Assembly: GCF_009389715.1 (NCBI RefSeq)
Contig: NC_052400.1
Location: forward strand, 21,359,674 to 21,423,673
Length of the DNA: 64,000 bases
Direction: 5' to 3'
Origin: Phoenix dactylifera
Lineage: Eukaryota; Streptophyta; Magnoliopsida; Arecales; Arecaceae
A program made the position numbers and the translations under genes. Below are positions 49,131-62,480 of the stretch, piece by piece (within the stretch, counting starts at the first letter, position 1; each line of letters starts with the position of its first letter). Below the pieces are notes generated by a model that saw nothing but the letters and a program-made list of their open reading frames with translations, did not search any database and was not told the DNA's origin.

Positions 49131-50651
49131 GGCCCCCATCTTATTTGGTGTCATCATAACATCGAGCATCCGATTGTTAGTGCACCAACATAGCTTCCCT
49201 TGATCATTTCACACGTAAGAAAAATATAAAATATATAAATAAATCTACCTTAAGCTTTTTAGGACAAGCAATGATTTTAACATAACAAGTGCATGTATAC
49301 TCGCTGAACAAATTTACTGAGCATTTTTAGCACTTTATATTGGACTTTAAAAAGGAATTTTAAAACTCCATGCGTTTCATATCAAAAGCCCTTCCTTCTG
49401 CATAATGACTACCGATTCAACAGAGTATAATCTTGGGCAGGGAGATTTCTCTGAATAGTGAATTTATGGAGCCTCAGATTTTTTTTAAAAAAAAACATTA
49501 AAAATAAGCAATTCTGATGCTGAAGTTGGAGTTGGCTTTTTCACTAATAAAAACTTAACACCATTTACCACCAAAAGAAAAGAAAAAAAAAAGGCATAAA
49601 TAACATTGGAAGTGCTTACTACGTTCTGTAGCTCCAGAAAAGCTTGACCGATGGCCCTGCAAAGCTGAAAGGGATGACCGACTATTCGCAGCACTTTTGC
49701 TCTCGATTCCTTGAGAACAGCAGTTGAAATAACCCTTAGTCGTGTATCTAAAGATCCCAGCATGCGTGCCTCGATCGATGATGTTCTTCAGCTCTTGCAG
49801 TACTCCATGCAAGTCCGGGATGGTTGGGCCAGCGGCGACAACCTCAGCACCCAATCCTAGATCTGGAGGCGCATTTGCTTCAATTTTTTTCAACTACATT
49901 TGTGTCGGGCTGATTGTACTTTAAATCTGTGATAAACTTGCCACCAGTTTAGGTCATGGTAGTTGCTGTTTGTATATTTGCAATTGCAACTTATAGAAGC
50001 CATAAGTCAGATATTTGGTGGACGTGATCAAAATCTCAAACCTGTCCATGAGCTCCGCAGCTGCATCCATGAACAACATTCAGAACATTTCATTTCCCTA
50101 TCTCGTCTTCAGGAGTGCTCTGGGTTAAGCCAAGAAATGCTACGGTATAACCACTCGGTAGTCGAACAAGAGCTCCTGGGATGCAAGCCTGAAGACGAAA
50201 TAGGGAAACAGAAAAATCCAGGGCAAAGAAAGTCTGAACGGCGTCCAAAAGTCTTCAGGCACCTAAAGCTCAAGATCAGTCCCAGAATGCAATCAAGCAC
50301 AGGAGGTTCCTAGCAAAACAATTCGTTAGCTGATACACTTAATGGATCAAATGGAGCATCAATTCATCCAACAAGCCAGCTCATCAATGGAATATATATA
50401 TATATATATAGACAAAGATGGAAACAAATGGTCCAGTCAATATTTGCCTCACAACACAAAACTTAGCAGAATCTTCAAGTGAGAGCTAAAAATGTCCATA
50501 TCTGAAAGCCACGCAACTATATGTTGACAGCAAGCATGAAGCTGGTGAAGTTGGAATACAATATCTATAGTGCAATTATTAACTACAAATGGCATCCCAC
50601 AACTTTAGGATGAAGCAAGCACCAGTCGATCAGAGGGGATGGGATCCATCA
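49131..50651. other. Intergenic with two unassigned open frames
   Basis: A minus-strand frame (49893-49555) and a plus-strand frame (49963-50313, ending ISPRMQSSTGGS) look more protein-like in composition than chance frames but match no family I know. They may be further pseudogene debris. A (TA)n run lies at 50392-50410. 50314-50651 includes the 3' trailer of the E2 gene. Confidence 0.35.
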
Positions 50652-53600
50652 TCAGTCTGCTGTCCAGCTCTGCTCCACAATCTCACGTACTCTCCTATTG
50701 TACTCGCGCTTGTTTTCACTGAACATGCGTGCAGCTTCCGAATTCGCAGGCGAATTGGGGTTTGGATCACAGAGCAGTGACTGCAACACAAAAGTGCCTC
50801 CAATGTAAATAGATGATACTTCCTACTTTAACTAATGAATTGCCATTGGTAGGCAAAAGTATTAAAGGAGGATTTACAAATAATATTGTCACCACATATA
50901 CAAAAATGGCCCAGTAAATGACAACGTTGGTTACTTGATACAGGTATGGATATACAAATATCTGTCTCTTAGAGTTTCCACCTGCAGTTGCAAAAATAAA
51001 AATGACGGGCCTTTTCATCCTTGGGAGAAGAGAGAGGATAGGGTTCAAGTAATTGCCAAAGAGAATTTTTAACTTTTGACTAGTTATTTAATTTACGCAA
51101 GTTAATATAACATACTGTGTATGTAATCTAAAGAAAATCAGGCCAAGGCCCTCTATTGGCCAATTTGCCCAAAACCATGAACAGGCCAACCTACAGACTT
51201 TGGGGTCAATATATGGTTCCTATGTGAAAAAACATTCAATCCAAGCATTAAGACCGACCAATGCAATGACCTAACCCAGTCAATTAGCATACTTCTCGTT
51301 GACTGGTGCATTACTTGGCCTAAGGTTGATTTCTACATCTTTCAAATTTGTGTAACCACATACAAATCAAGTAAATGATTATAGTACAATATTAGAAAAT
51401 GCTAATTTCTGGACCTCTATTATGAGAGGAAGAACGCCTTAAATTTACTTATGGAAAAATAACAATGTTTGCTCAGCTGCTATGATCCCATCACTTTTAC
51501 GTAATCCAACATTTCTCATCTGGCTTATGACCAACTCTTACCCCACATCAATGACCAAGCATTATAATCCCTCTAAGAAATTCCAAGTCTTGCGAAAGTC
51601 ACCTACCAACATGTAAAGTAGCACAAATCTAATAACTCAACAAAATGTGTGGTAGTCTCTTTAACAAACTACCTGCCTAGAAAGCTTAACGTTGTCTAAC
51701 AAGCTATAATGACAAGCAGCTGTTTATCTGCCTGGTTGCTGAACAACTTATCAACTTTCGCATTTCTCATCAACAAGGCCCTCATTATTGCATTATCTAA
51801 TCTATATAAAATTTGTAGATGTGTTTTGTCTTGAGCTCTGTTTGGTTGTCATGAAAATTCACAAAAGTACATACATGTTAGAATGAAGAGAGGAAAAAAG
51901 AATAAAATAGGAATTTTCTCATGTTTGGTCAGACTAAGAAGAAACACGATGTCCTGAACTACTTCCCTATCTACTAGTTTATCCCAAAATCATTAGCTTT
52001 GGAGGAACCATTTTAGGTCTTTTAGAGAAAATATTGGCCTTTTATTTTCTCTTATCTTGAATATTTGTTTCTTTACCAAACAATCAACAAGAAGATCACT
52101 ATCTAAAAACTTTCTTTTCTTTAAATTTCTCAACAACTGATAGTGTTACAATTAACCTCAATCTGAAGATGGCATGCTCCAAATTGGAATTCTATAGAAT
52201 AGGGGATATGAGGTTAGAATAGATGACCTCTGAGCTCAATGGGCACCAAAATCTAAGTGTTAATCGGTAACTAGATCATGTGTGCAAACCTAAGGGAAAG
52301 GAACATGGTGAGTGTTAGACAACTTGGAAACAATTGCACTTCCATGGTCACTAATTCAGGAAAATTCTATTGTCCAGAACATTTAATGACTCAAGTGAAA
52401 TGAAAAACTTAGGAGCAATTACACCCCTTGATCGTAGCTTTTTTTTTATTAGAAACTATATTCTCTTCAGCTTTCTTCATATTATTTTTTTCTCACCCTT
52501 AATTCTCACAAATTCTAACCAGTATTTCTGAAACCTGCTGCCTAGATGCCTAGGTGGCTGGCTCTCTAGGCTCAGGTGCACTCTTGACCATCCTGCTAGA
52601 TGCCAATCCACCTAAGCAGACTAAATAAGAGTAAGACCGCTCAATTACAATATTTGATTACACAAGGGACAAACTATTGAAATATCATAGAGAATAGAAT
52701 AGGTCAAAGGAACACACCTAAAATAGCAGAAGCTATGATCATAAAGAACGCACTAAAGCGAAGTAGTATGAAAAAGGCAAATCAAGCTGAGCATGCTACA
52801 CGATGTGCAAAATGAACAGGTGCTCAAGATTTCAAAAGCAACAGGAAAGAAAAACAAAGGCCAAGCTGGGTAATATAAGAAAAATGAGTTTTGACATAGT
52901 TTTAGCAACAAGGGGATTTGAATAAACTTTCACAGAAAAAAGGTTCAAGGTCCACTATTTCAGCTTTCAATCTATGACACCCAGACTCGCCACCCCACCC
53001 ACCATACCCATGTCAACATAAGATGAAACAGCTATAGGTACAAGACATGAGTTCGACACATTATGAATACATGCATTACGAATACCATCACACCAGGTTG
53101 TCCAAGAAATTAAGAAATTGGATAACGGACAAGATGGAAGGTAACATGGATGTCTTGACCCTAAAGGAAGGAAGGAAGGGAAGGAGGAGATCAAAGGAAG
53201 GGATTGCGTGGCACCCACTTGAGATGAGACAGGCTGTTGGTGGGGCTCTATCTGGCCGACAAGGTCACCAGTACACAGGGGATCAGTGGCTGACGGATTC
53301 ACTTGCATAGAGACAGAGGTCATGGTGCCACACAAGATAGTTGAGAAAGGGAAAGGCGGATGGGCAAAAGGTCAAGGTTTGATTTATAAACACATGCAAT
53401 GCACATGGGTTGCAAGGACAGCATTAGATGATGATCCATCCATTTAAATGAACAGATTAAGTTTCAGTCCCTGTTTTGCATATAATTTATCATTCCAAGA
53501 CTGTCGATAGAAATATTTACTCCCAGCCTTAGTTTTTATTGCAACTTACTTTTCAGTCCCTGGCCTGTGCATAAAACAAGTTTGTATAAAATAGGCATAA

Positions 53601-56600
53601 TTTTGTACATAAGAAGAGACAAGTGGGTATAAAAGATCCTCTTTAGCTAAGTCCTCGTATCCTAATATTTGTGAATAAGATGAATCTGACCTCTCAATAT
53701 ATACCTGCACTTTGAGACCCATATCCAAACCTAGGGCTGCCAGATGAACTAACCAGCTTGAGCTCAACTTGCTCAGCTTGAGAAAAGCTCAAAACAAGCT
53801 TGACTGGAAGCTAGACAAATCAAAGCTTGAGGTAACAAAACAAGTTCAAAATTAATTTCAAACCATAGCAAAATTCAACCGACCTCAATAAGGCTTGCAT
53901 ATATTTATAATATATAAATTGGATATTCATAGATATGTACTGTCGGGTAGGTCTTTAATCAGTGTACTTTATGTGTTCTTCGAATTACTTAAACATTAAT
54001 ACAGGCCTGCATTAAGCTTGAATCAAGCTATAATTCAAATATGGACAGAGCTCGAACAAGCTTGAATTGATTTCATCTCAATTTAGAATTATCAAGTTGA
54101 AGGCTCATGTTCAGCTTGGCTACAAATTAAGCTAAGCTTGAATAATAAACAAATCAAGCTTAATCCTAGAGTTCAAGCTCAAAATAATTTCAAACCAAGC
54201 TTGATCGATGTAGGATATATTTACAGATTTGTCAGATTGAACAGTCGAAGCTTATCGCAGCCTGCATGGAACCAGCAATCTTCTGCAAGGCATATTTTTT
54301 CACACAAATATCAGATACGGTGATCTTGGACTTATTGGAAAGGTCTCTTCGAGATCTATAATTGATATTTGATGACATTCGGTCAAACTCAAATCAAAAA
54401 GTGGCCAGAAGCTTCAGGTGTAATTAAGTGGCAAGTTTATTCCGAAATTGGTATTATAGCTTGCAAAAGGTTGTAAAGATAGGTTTTGAATTTTGGTAAT
54501 TATGAATTATTGATTTATTGTTGTAGATTCCACACAATCTCCCTTTCTTCTAAATGTCTCTTCTGAATTCTTCTAGATTCTCTTTATCTATATTTTTCTC
54601 TTCCTAAATTTTACACAAAACTTCTATGCTCTCCGTGCTGTGTCATCGATCAAACTTGGCTACATTTCAACCCTGCCCGACCCAATGTAACATAGTTTTC
54701 AGCAAATAGCAACAAAACAAAATTGCCAAGAAGTTTCATATAATATTCTGTGGCTTTAAAAGTTCATCTTATTGGTGAAATATGAATAGATTGGAAAGAA
54801 CAGATAATTATAAATTTGCACCAAAATCATGACAAGAAAATGACTGAAAATAGATTCTAGGCATTATATGGAACTACATTATCATTTGGTTGTAACTCTC
54901 ACTTCCTTGTCAGGGTTCATTTGTACATGACAGTACAGGGTTAAATAAGCATCAGAACCTTGGATACAAACATTTTTTTTTAAAAAAAAAAGGATTCTCA
55001 AACCTGGATTGACGTAAGTATTGCAGCTACATCATATATAGGACTCCATTGATTTTGTAGGATATCCAGGCATATGCTTCCATCCGCATAAACTATAAAT
55101 ATTCAACCACAAAAGGTTAAAATAAGAAAAGGATGGCTTAGCATCCAACATATAACTCTACCAGATAGGTTTAAAATCAGCAAACCGTTACAATAAAATT
55201 GGAAGGGAAAAAAAATTATACAATGCAATTCTAATGTCATCACTGAAGCAATTTATAAGCATATCTGAAGAATAATAGCACTCTTTGTAAGATGATGAAA
55301 TGACAGCCCTGGTAAAAAGGCTTATACCAATAAATTTGTTCATGAGTATACATATAACTTACTGTGCAAAATAGAAGATGGACAAAGTAGTATTCTTCAA
55401 AATATAAAGTTAACAATATAACCAAGAAAAAAATCCCCTAACTTTCTGACCTTCCAAGATAGAGCTAGTACTCAGCTAATGGTTCTTCACTCAATAGTCA
55501 ACTTATCCACCTAATTTTTTTCACTTATTATGACTCATAACAAAGGTGCTGATCTATTCAGATCTCCCAAAATATATTACTAACCATCGTGCAAGAAAAG
55601 ATTTTAAGACTATAGGGAGGTATAAGAAGGTTAGAACAGGTAAGTAACATGGCCAATATGCACTTTGGGAGCATCATGAGTCAATCAGGCAGACTTTCTT
55701 AACTAACTTGATTAATAATAACCTAATGTGTACAATGCCATGTCATCTCTTCCAAAATTAAATACAATGGCATTGCAGTTGTAAAGGAACTTTTCAAAGA
55801 CCAGGCACCCAACCATGATGTGTTATATTATTACATCATAACACGAGATACTCACAACAAAACTAACCAATCCATTATGGGCAGAATGACCTAAGCTTTG
55901 AAAATTAGAAGTTATAGATCCCAATTGACTGATATAGCAAGTAGGAGGCATCAGGTCATCAGCTCTCCGTGCTTGCTGTTGTTGCAAAGTGCTCACGCAG
56001 CATAAGTGCTATTGCTATTATTTAGAATGCAGCTTTCTAGAATCAAGATGTATCAGCTTGAGCACTACCTCCACTTTACTCATTACAAAGATACAGTATG
56101 AAACAAGACCTAGAAGCAGTGATGCAAGTCCAGATTCCTAAGAGCAGAACAATCTTGATATCAGAACTTACTGTTTGGATGAAACATTCGAGAAACAAAG
56201 CGTACGGTTGGTGGTTTATTTGGGTAATCCTCTGAAAACTGAAGTGTCAGTTTGAACGTACCTGACAAACACAAGATAAGTTCATATGTTAGATAAAAAA
56301 TATCCAAAACAACAAAAATCAACAACTTACAAAGTCATGAAAGCAATTATGTACAAAGCCAGCAAAACCACGTCACCATTACAGGAATTATTTGCAGATT
56401 TGAAATGCCATTCACCAATATCATTTAAGATGAGGAAGAAAGCTACTTAAAGATAAGTATATCAAAGCAAGGATTGCATATCTGAAAATGTTGTATCAAC
56501 ATAGTAATGATACACCCAATCATCTCCACATATTGTCCAGAATGGCATGATGAGATGTATAAGGGTAAGAAAATATGCCTAAAGTACTATAATGTTGAAC

Positions 56601-59600
56601 GAGAATAAAAAAACTAATTAATACTGTTGGCAGTGTTACCTACACATAGCACATACCACATTCTGATTGTTTTTAGTTTATCCTTAGTTTTAGAATTTTA
56701 GAAAACCAAAGCTAATCTAGAAGCCCTTGAATAAATGCGTTCAAATTTGGGACAAGACCCATAACTGGATTTGACATGCCAGCCTCTCTCTCACACACAC
56801 ACACCCCAACACCCGCACACCCCTGTAATAAGAAGCAGAAGTTTGGGCATTTTAGTCTGTCACTTTTGCGATGGACAATGAAAAAAATAATTGTTACAAG
56901 AAAAGTTATTCCACAAAATTTCAAGGAACATGTTCAATGTAGAATTGAGGCAGCCTTGGTTAAAAAGAGGAGATTAAATATGTGTCAGTGAGTCTATGAG
57001 GAAAAGACAAGCATAAGTTAACATGGATGGAAGTTGGGAGAGGGAAAAAAAGGAAAAGCATGTAATAATGCTAGACGTGGCCCTTAATAGGATTAGTTGA
57101 CAAATATCCCCAAAGTTGAAACAACAGTTGATGTTTAGGATTATGGTGAAAGGGCAGTAAGCATATTGCAAATTTACTGGCCTGTCTCTACCTACTGTCT
57201 CTCACTTAAGCCAGTCGGGAAACAAATTGCTCTTAGATTATTATTCAGTCAAACTCCTTAAAAGGAAACTAATAAATATCCTGATAGATTCTTCCATGAT
57301 GCCTCCTCTTCATGCTCCCTCAATAATCAAGCAGCTGTATTTCCATTTCCTAGTCTTGATACTCTGTGTGTTTGTGTCTCACACATATGGAGACAAAGCA
57401 AGTAGTCATCTCTCCCATTTCCTACTACAATGGTAACTCTAGCTTAATCATGAGTCTTGGAAGTTCAGCCGTCTTCTTAAACTATGATGAAATCCTTATT
57501 AATATATCCATCTATACGTAACTATATATACCATATATAACAATTAATACTATCAATAAACTAACATATATACCTGTAGCATTCCTTATTATTTTGAGAA
57601 CTAGTACACTCAAGCAACTAAATATTATCATGTACCGTGCAAATTTATTTTCTTAAAGGGCATCAATTTCATTCCTAAGTTAAAGGAAAGTTATCCTACA
57701 TGTAATGTAGGTTCTCTTAATTATTCCTACTCTGTCTTTGTGTCTCGCACATACGAGTCTTGGTTGCATGAGCTTAAATTGCAAACAGCAGGTTTCTCTA
57801 CCCACCAACTAGCCTAATAGGTTTCATGGTAGACCCTTTCTTTTTCTAAATTCCCATTAATTCAAGAATGCAATACTAAGAGGCAGCCTGCATTTACCCA
57901 ACACCAATCCTTGACTCCCCTATTCTACATGACTCCTCTTCCTCTCTCACCCCCCCCCCCCCGGGGAGCAAGAATTCCAACCTTCTCCAACACTAAAATG
58001 ACAAAAACACCAAAATCTCAATACTAGAAATCCCACTTTATACACTAACTGGATATCAATTCCCAAGCTCTCATTCCTACCATCCAAATAGGGTCATATA
58101 GCATGGTTTGCAGTACCATACCATATCAAGCATGCCAACTCATACCAATAGCAAATAGATACTTGATATGCCATCCGTACCAAGTGTCTGTACCAAGAAC
58201 TGAACCGCACCAACACTGTCAAGTTGGATACTAGTATGGGTACCGAAACCAACATTGCAAACCTTGTCTTATAGATGTGTTATGCTGCACACCTCCACAC
58301 CCCCCACCCAAAAAAAAAGGAAAACGAAAAAAGAAAAGAAAAGATCTACCTTGGAGGGTGGTGATATATATCCTAACAATGAGCATCACGCCCAAGCGGG
58401 CATTTAACACTTTCTTTTATTTTAACATTTTGTTTTTTTGGAAATTTCAAAACCTTCCAATTTTAGTTCTCATTTAACTCATGCAGCATGAGAGCAGGTC
58501 TTGGCACAATGGTAATATTACTCCATTGTAACTTGGGTGCCACAAGTTCAAAACACCAAAACAACCTATAGACATGCGGGAGGAAGGTTGCAAACATTTG
58601 ACCATCCTCACACCCTGTAATGGTTAGAGCTTCATGCATTGAGATGGTCTATTTAACACACATAGCATATGCCCAAAACTACTCCAAGTAAAAAAAAAAA
58701 AGGGGTGTCTTGGTCCTCTTATTATCATCTTTCTAGACCTATCTATGTGATATGGAACAAAAGGCATTGCATGGCATCTAGGGCCTAAAGTGTGTGGATT
58801 TCTAAACCTCCTTGCTTCTTCTGGAGCAATGACTTTTTAATTTAGGTCACATTAATTTGGTGTCATAAGAAATTTGATCTTTGGTGATGAATTTCTTTAT
58901 CAAGTAATTTTTTTAATGCATATTGAGTTGCAAAGAGTTATAGCTCATAGAAATCCTCGAATAAATGGACACTGATGAAACACAATGATGGAATTTAGCA
59001 AGGTTCGCAATCTTGGTACTGATATCGTATCAATACCTTATTGGTTCAGTTCGGTACAATGCGCATCCTATACTAAAATAACTTTCTAACCATTTTTCTC
59101 AATTTTTATCTCGGTACACCTCGATACAAGTCGATACGCTTTGGTATGGCCCAGTACGAACCTTAGTACGTCTCGGTATAGGTCAATACACTTCGATATA
59201 GATCAGTATGCCTTGGCATGGGATGGTACGTCTCGGTATGCGATGGTATAGGGCTTGTACCGACTCAAAGTTGAATTTCGTACCAATTTTCTCCTAGTAT
59301 GATACACCCCATACCGGGTGGTATACGGCAGTATGGTAGGCCCTGGATTTTAGTTTTAGGATATATGATAAGATCCATGAAAATGCATGAGGGTAAGCCT
59401 TGGCGCGCAACAGTAAGAATGCTCTATGGCGACCCGGTGTCAGATTTGAAATATGGAAATTGCCTTTTCACAAGGATAAGGCCACGTACATCTGACACTT
59501 CCCAAACTCCACAGTAGTAAGAGCCTCGTGCACTAAGATGCCCTTTATCAATGAAAATTCAAATAATAAATTTATAATTATATTAAAAAAATTTATTTTT

Positions 59601-60957
59601 TTTGGAAAACGAATGTCCATCAACGAGGCATTATTTATTCAAATTCTCAAATGGCCAATTCGAATTTTTAGTAAAAAGATTTTTTTTATAGAAGTCGAGT
59701 TCTAGTCTCTTCAGGAGCGAATGTTAAAGAGGACGTCTTCAACTCATCAAACCTGTAAATTTGAGGTCTTTTCGAAGCCTTCATATATAACTCCACAAAC
59801 CTTATAAATTGTAATTAAAACGTTGACTATTGATCAATGTTGGAGAAAATATACACCCCCTCATTCTCTCGTCCTCTCTTCTCTCTGTCTCCCTATACTA
59901 TCTGCCCATAATGAAAATGGCATCCTAGGCCACCTCATCTTTCTCTCAACTCCATCAATAAACTATCTTTTCTACTCTCTAGACTATTGGCAGGATTCAA
60001 GGTACTTGAAGGCATCCAATGCTATTAAAAAAAAAGATTTCTTCCTGTTTGTTCGGGAAAAGAATTATGATCCTATCTTGTCTTTTTTAAAGCTGAGTTA
60101 TTTCAGTATCCAGGCATAAAATCAATTGCTAGAGGATTTCCACTTAATGGCTTATTTGGATAAGTCACATATGGCTTCACCGTGTACCATGCCAAACTAC
60201 ATACCCCTGCATACAAGGAAATAGAAAGCAAAAACATAGAAAATAAATATTATAACAGTCCATCTGAAATAAAAAAATCAAAACATATGTATTAAGGAAC
60301 TTAAAGCATATCAAAACACAAGAAATAATGCATGACAACATAGCTTGGCATCTTGAGTTATGTCACATACTATTAAACCTAGCAACAACACTATAAGGAT
60401 CACATAATAAAACCAGTCTTGTGCAAATGCAATATTATCATTAGGATGTGGAAACAGACAGCATAAAATGATGCCACATTAATATTATTGACCATGCCTT
60501 TGAAGTGCAAGGGAAAAGGGTAACTGAGATGCAAAATTAGTAAATGTTAACTATTTTTTAAAAAAATATACTGATGTAAGAAATACATCAGATTAAATAA
60601 ATAAATTATTGATAACTACAGCAAACAATAACAAGTCAGTCTCATGCTTCAACTTCCATCTTCTTTTGTGAGCCAAATGTTTAAGTACTTAAATTGCCTC
60701 ACCTCCATCCCAAGGGGTGTCATCAGGGCTGCAAAACAAAACCCAAGAACAGAGTATCAGCAAAAGTCACCACATAAAGCAACATCTAGAAAAATATGAT
60801 AATAGAGTTTCTACAGTTTCTTACAAACATACCCAAATATAACAGCATTCCAAAGCATGATGTTATTGTCCTGGGGAGCGCCGCTGATTCCTGCAGGAGG
60901 ATCCTGTTGCAATCTCTTAAAATCCCTCATCAACCTCTTCCTTGCAGGGGTCGACAT
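50652..60957 (-). CDS. UBC2: Ubiquitin-conjugating enzyme E2, RAD6/UBC2 type
   Basis: E2 enzyme that takes ubiquitin from E1 as a thioester and passes it on with RING E3 partners. The RAD6 class acts in histone H2B mono-ubiquitination and post-replication repair. Exons (minus): 60957-60833, 60728-60703, 56261-56172, 55092-55004, 50780-50652 (TGA). Phases are 2, 1, 1, 0 and the CDS is 459 nt, 152 aa, the exact plant UBC1/2/3 length. It starts [20 protein letters not shown]. The HPN motif is at residues 78-80, the active-site Cys88 lies in [14 protein letters not shown], and it ends [10 protein letters not shown] with no acidic tail, as in plant RAD6 homologues. Exon 2 is only 26 nt. Introns 2 (4.4 kb) and 4 (4.2 kb) hold repeats. 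The UBC1, UBC2 and UBC3 paralogues cannot be separated by eye. Confidence 0.96.
50781..55003 (-). other. UBC2 intron 4
   Basis: 4223 bp between Gln and Ser-Leu-Leu-Cys of the E2. It contains an AAGCTTGA-rich element at 53735-54205 and, at 51830-52110, a stretch with TGTTTGGTT-type ends that may be a decayed MITE. The open frames at 52967-53335 have no known relatives. Confidence 0.7.
53735..54205. repeat. AAGCTTGA/GAGCTTGA-rich degenerate element
   Basis: More than a dozen variants of AAGCTTGA, AGCTCGA and their complements (TCAAGCTT, TTGAGC) are scattered over about 470 bp in both orientations. This resembles the AGCTCGAGCTTG-rich family found in many plant genomes, often linked to hAT-type non-autonomous elements. 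The exact borders are unclear. Confidence 0.6.
55093..56171 (-). other. UBC2 intron 3
   Basis: 1079 bp between the HPN codons and the active-site exon. Plain AT-rich intron with nothing recognised. Confidence 0.8.
58090..58260. repeat. Degenerate CCATACC/GGTACC repeat patch
   Basis: Repeated CCATACCATATC, CGTACCAAG, TGTACCAAG and GGGTACCG words, in the same style as the patches at 24430 and 58998. Confidence 0.55.
58490..58704 (+). mobile_element. Au-like SINE, diverged copy
   Basis: A box TTGGCACAATGG (58501-58512), B box GTTCAAAAC (58546-58554) and a 3' body TTAGAGCTTCATGCATTGAGA that parallels the GGGAGCCTCGTGCACTGGG end of Au-type plant SINEs. A run of 12 A (58689-58700) ends it. Strongly diverged from the consensus as I remember it. 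Confidence 0.65.
58998..59340. repeat. CGGTACG/CGATACG-rich degenerate repeat tract
   Basis: About 340 bp packed with 8-12-bp variants such as CTCGGTACACCTCGATAC, TCGATACGC, CCAGTACG, CTCGGTATAG and TCGGTATGCG. There is no constant period, so it is a degenerate motif-rich block and not a clean satellite. Confidence 0.7.
59391..59549 (+). mobile_element. Au-like SINE, better-preserved copy
   Basis: Head GGGTAAGCCTTGGCGCGCAA with an A-box-like core, a middle GATAAGGCCACGTACATCTG and a tail GAGCCTCGTGCACTAAGATG match the layout of the Au family of tRNA-derived SINEs found across angiosperms (GTACATTTGACC... and GAGCCTCGTGCACTGGG in the consensus as I recall it). The B box is degraded. Confidence 0.75.
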
Positions 60958-62480
60958 CCTCACCACCTATATCATCCATACCATTTTATGCCAACCACAA
61001 AGGGAGAAAAGGAAAAAGAAAAAGAAAATGAAAATAGGATGTAAAAAATCAGTTTATATCCCAGAGATAGATAAACATAACCAGTACAGAAGTAAATCGG
61101 TTTTCTCTAAAAAAATATTAGCTAGAAGCCAAGTGAAGATCAGCTTCTTTAAGCCCATAAGCAAGATGCTAAAAAGTTGACAGCTTCCGTGTTCAAACAA
61201 GATTAACATCATACAAAATGGAGAGCTTCGCATATGTCAAAATTAAAATTCAGGAATGCCCCACATATGAATCAGATCCCAATTCTTGATAACACATATG
61301 CAAATTTCATCACACCATGATTTTGTAAAGAGGTGCACTGGAATGCATAATCAATCAAAAAATCAAATTCAAAAAAAGCAACCAAGATTCAAATCTTGAG
61401 TCTCTTGGTTAAAGATGGATGCATGTAGAAACACTACAGCTAAACAGAGGACTTATTCAAAGGCTCTGGTGACACAATTAGTTCAAGTCCACTTGGTACC
61501 AGCTTAGCAGAATCTACAGCCGAACCTAGCGTTCCAGCAACTGCAGACAGAATTAACCCAACCTAGGTTTTTTCTTACCAAGATCTGTTCCATCGCCAAA
61601 TTGAAGAAGAAAAAAAAACATACCAAAAACAAAAAGAAAAGGATCAAGAAATCATTTCGGACCAACAAAAGGGAAGAAATGCAAAATAAATTTATTTCCT
61701 ATAAATACACAGCTAGAACCTATAAAAAAAAAAGTAAAACTGGCATTCTCCGAACATCCTGTTTAGGGCTAAAAATCTGATCAGTTGCTGTATTGCGCCG
61801 CCTAATTATGAAAAAAGTTCCTATTTGCCGCATTAAAACAGGATCAAAATCCTGAGAATAGATACATCAAAGAAGAAATTTGGGATTAACCCCATGTACG
61901 AATCGAATCACAAATCTCAATAAAGACGCATGCAGATCTCATAAAACAAGATCCGGAAGAGCAACCAAGAATGAAAATCGTATTTTCCTTCATCCAGGGG
62001 TTGCTTACAGGCCCCAGTGAGGCAGTGACTCGAATAATGCGACTGCAATCCACACTAGATCAACAGAACCCGCAATCGAAACTAGGGTTTTCCCGTAACT
62101 GCAGACGAATTAGGGTTTCCCTATCTAGATCCATTTACCATCAAATCGCGCATGCGAAGAGACGAAAAACCACGAAACAATCTAAGACAACATCAAAAGA
62201 GCGGCGATAATGATTCCTTTACCTGTAATCCACCGCGGCGAGCACCGCCGCCGATCCCTTTCCTAGCGTTTTAGCACCGCTAGCGCCGGCGTCTGGCAAA
62301 GCAAATTTCTCGTCTTTTTTCCTACTGGTAAGCCGAGAGAGGAGAGATCAGATCGGGTCCCCGTTCATAGGGAGGGAGTAGGAGAGGGAGAGAGAGAACG
62401 AGGGGGTCGGAAGCAAGATATAGAAAGTCCAAAGTGGGCGAACGTTAGGGCTCTTTTCTGGGCTGAAATTAATTTAGAGT
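60958..62480 (-). promoter_or_regulatory. UBC2 leader, leader intron and promoter
   Basis: On the minus strand a 5' leader exon ends at 62223 (TTACAG|GTAAAG) and is joined to the coding exon at 60966 (ATAG|GTGGTGAGG), just 9 nt before the ATG at 60957. The leader intron is 1256 bp. Leader introns at this spot are common in plant E2 and ubiquitin genes and often raise expression. The leader exon (62224 to about 62440) is GC- and CT-rich. No TATA box is certain. Confidence 0.6.

Larger units (their letters stand above)
56262..60702 (-). other. UBC2 intron 2, repeat-rich
   Basis: 4441 bp splitting a glycine codon. It contains a C-run (57949-57962), two GGTAC-rich patches (58090-58260 and 58998-59340) and two Au-like SINE copies (58490-58704 and 59391-59549). 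Confidence 0.75.

Noticed and set aside
52967-53335. A 122-codon minus frame with an overlapping plus frame
   Set aside because: Lies within UBC2 intron 4, low similarity to anything known, no splice-linked partner.
26903-60957. Idea that LIP1, the IQD gene and UBC2 form a functional cluster
   Set aside because: They are on different strands with separate promoters and unrelated families; adjacency alone does not support a shared system.
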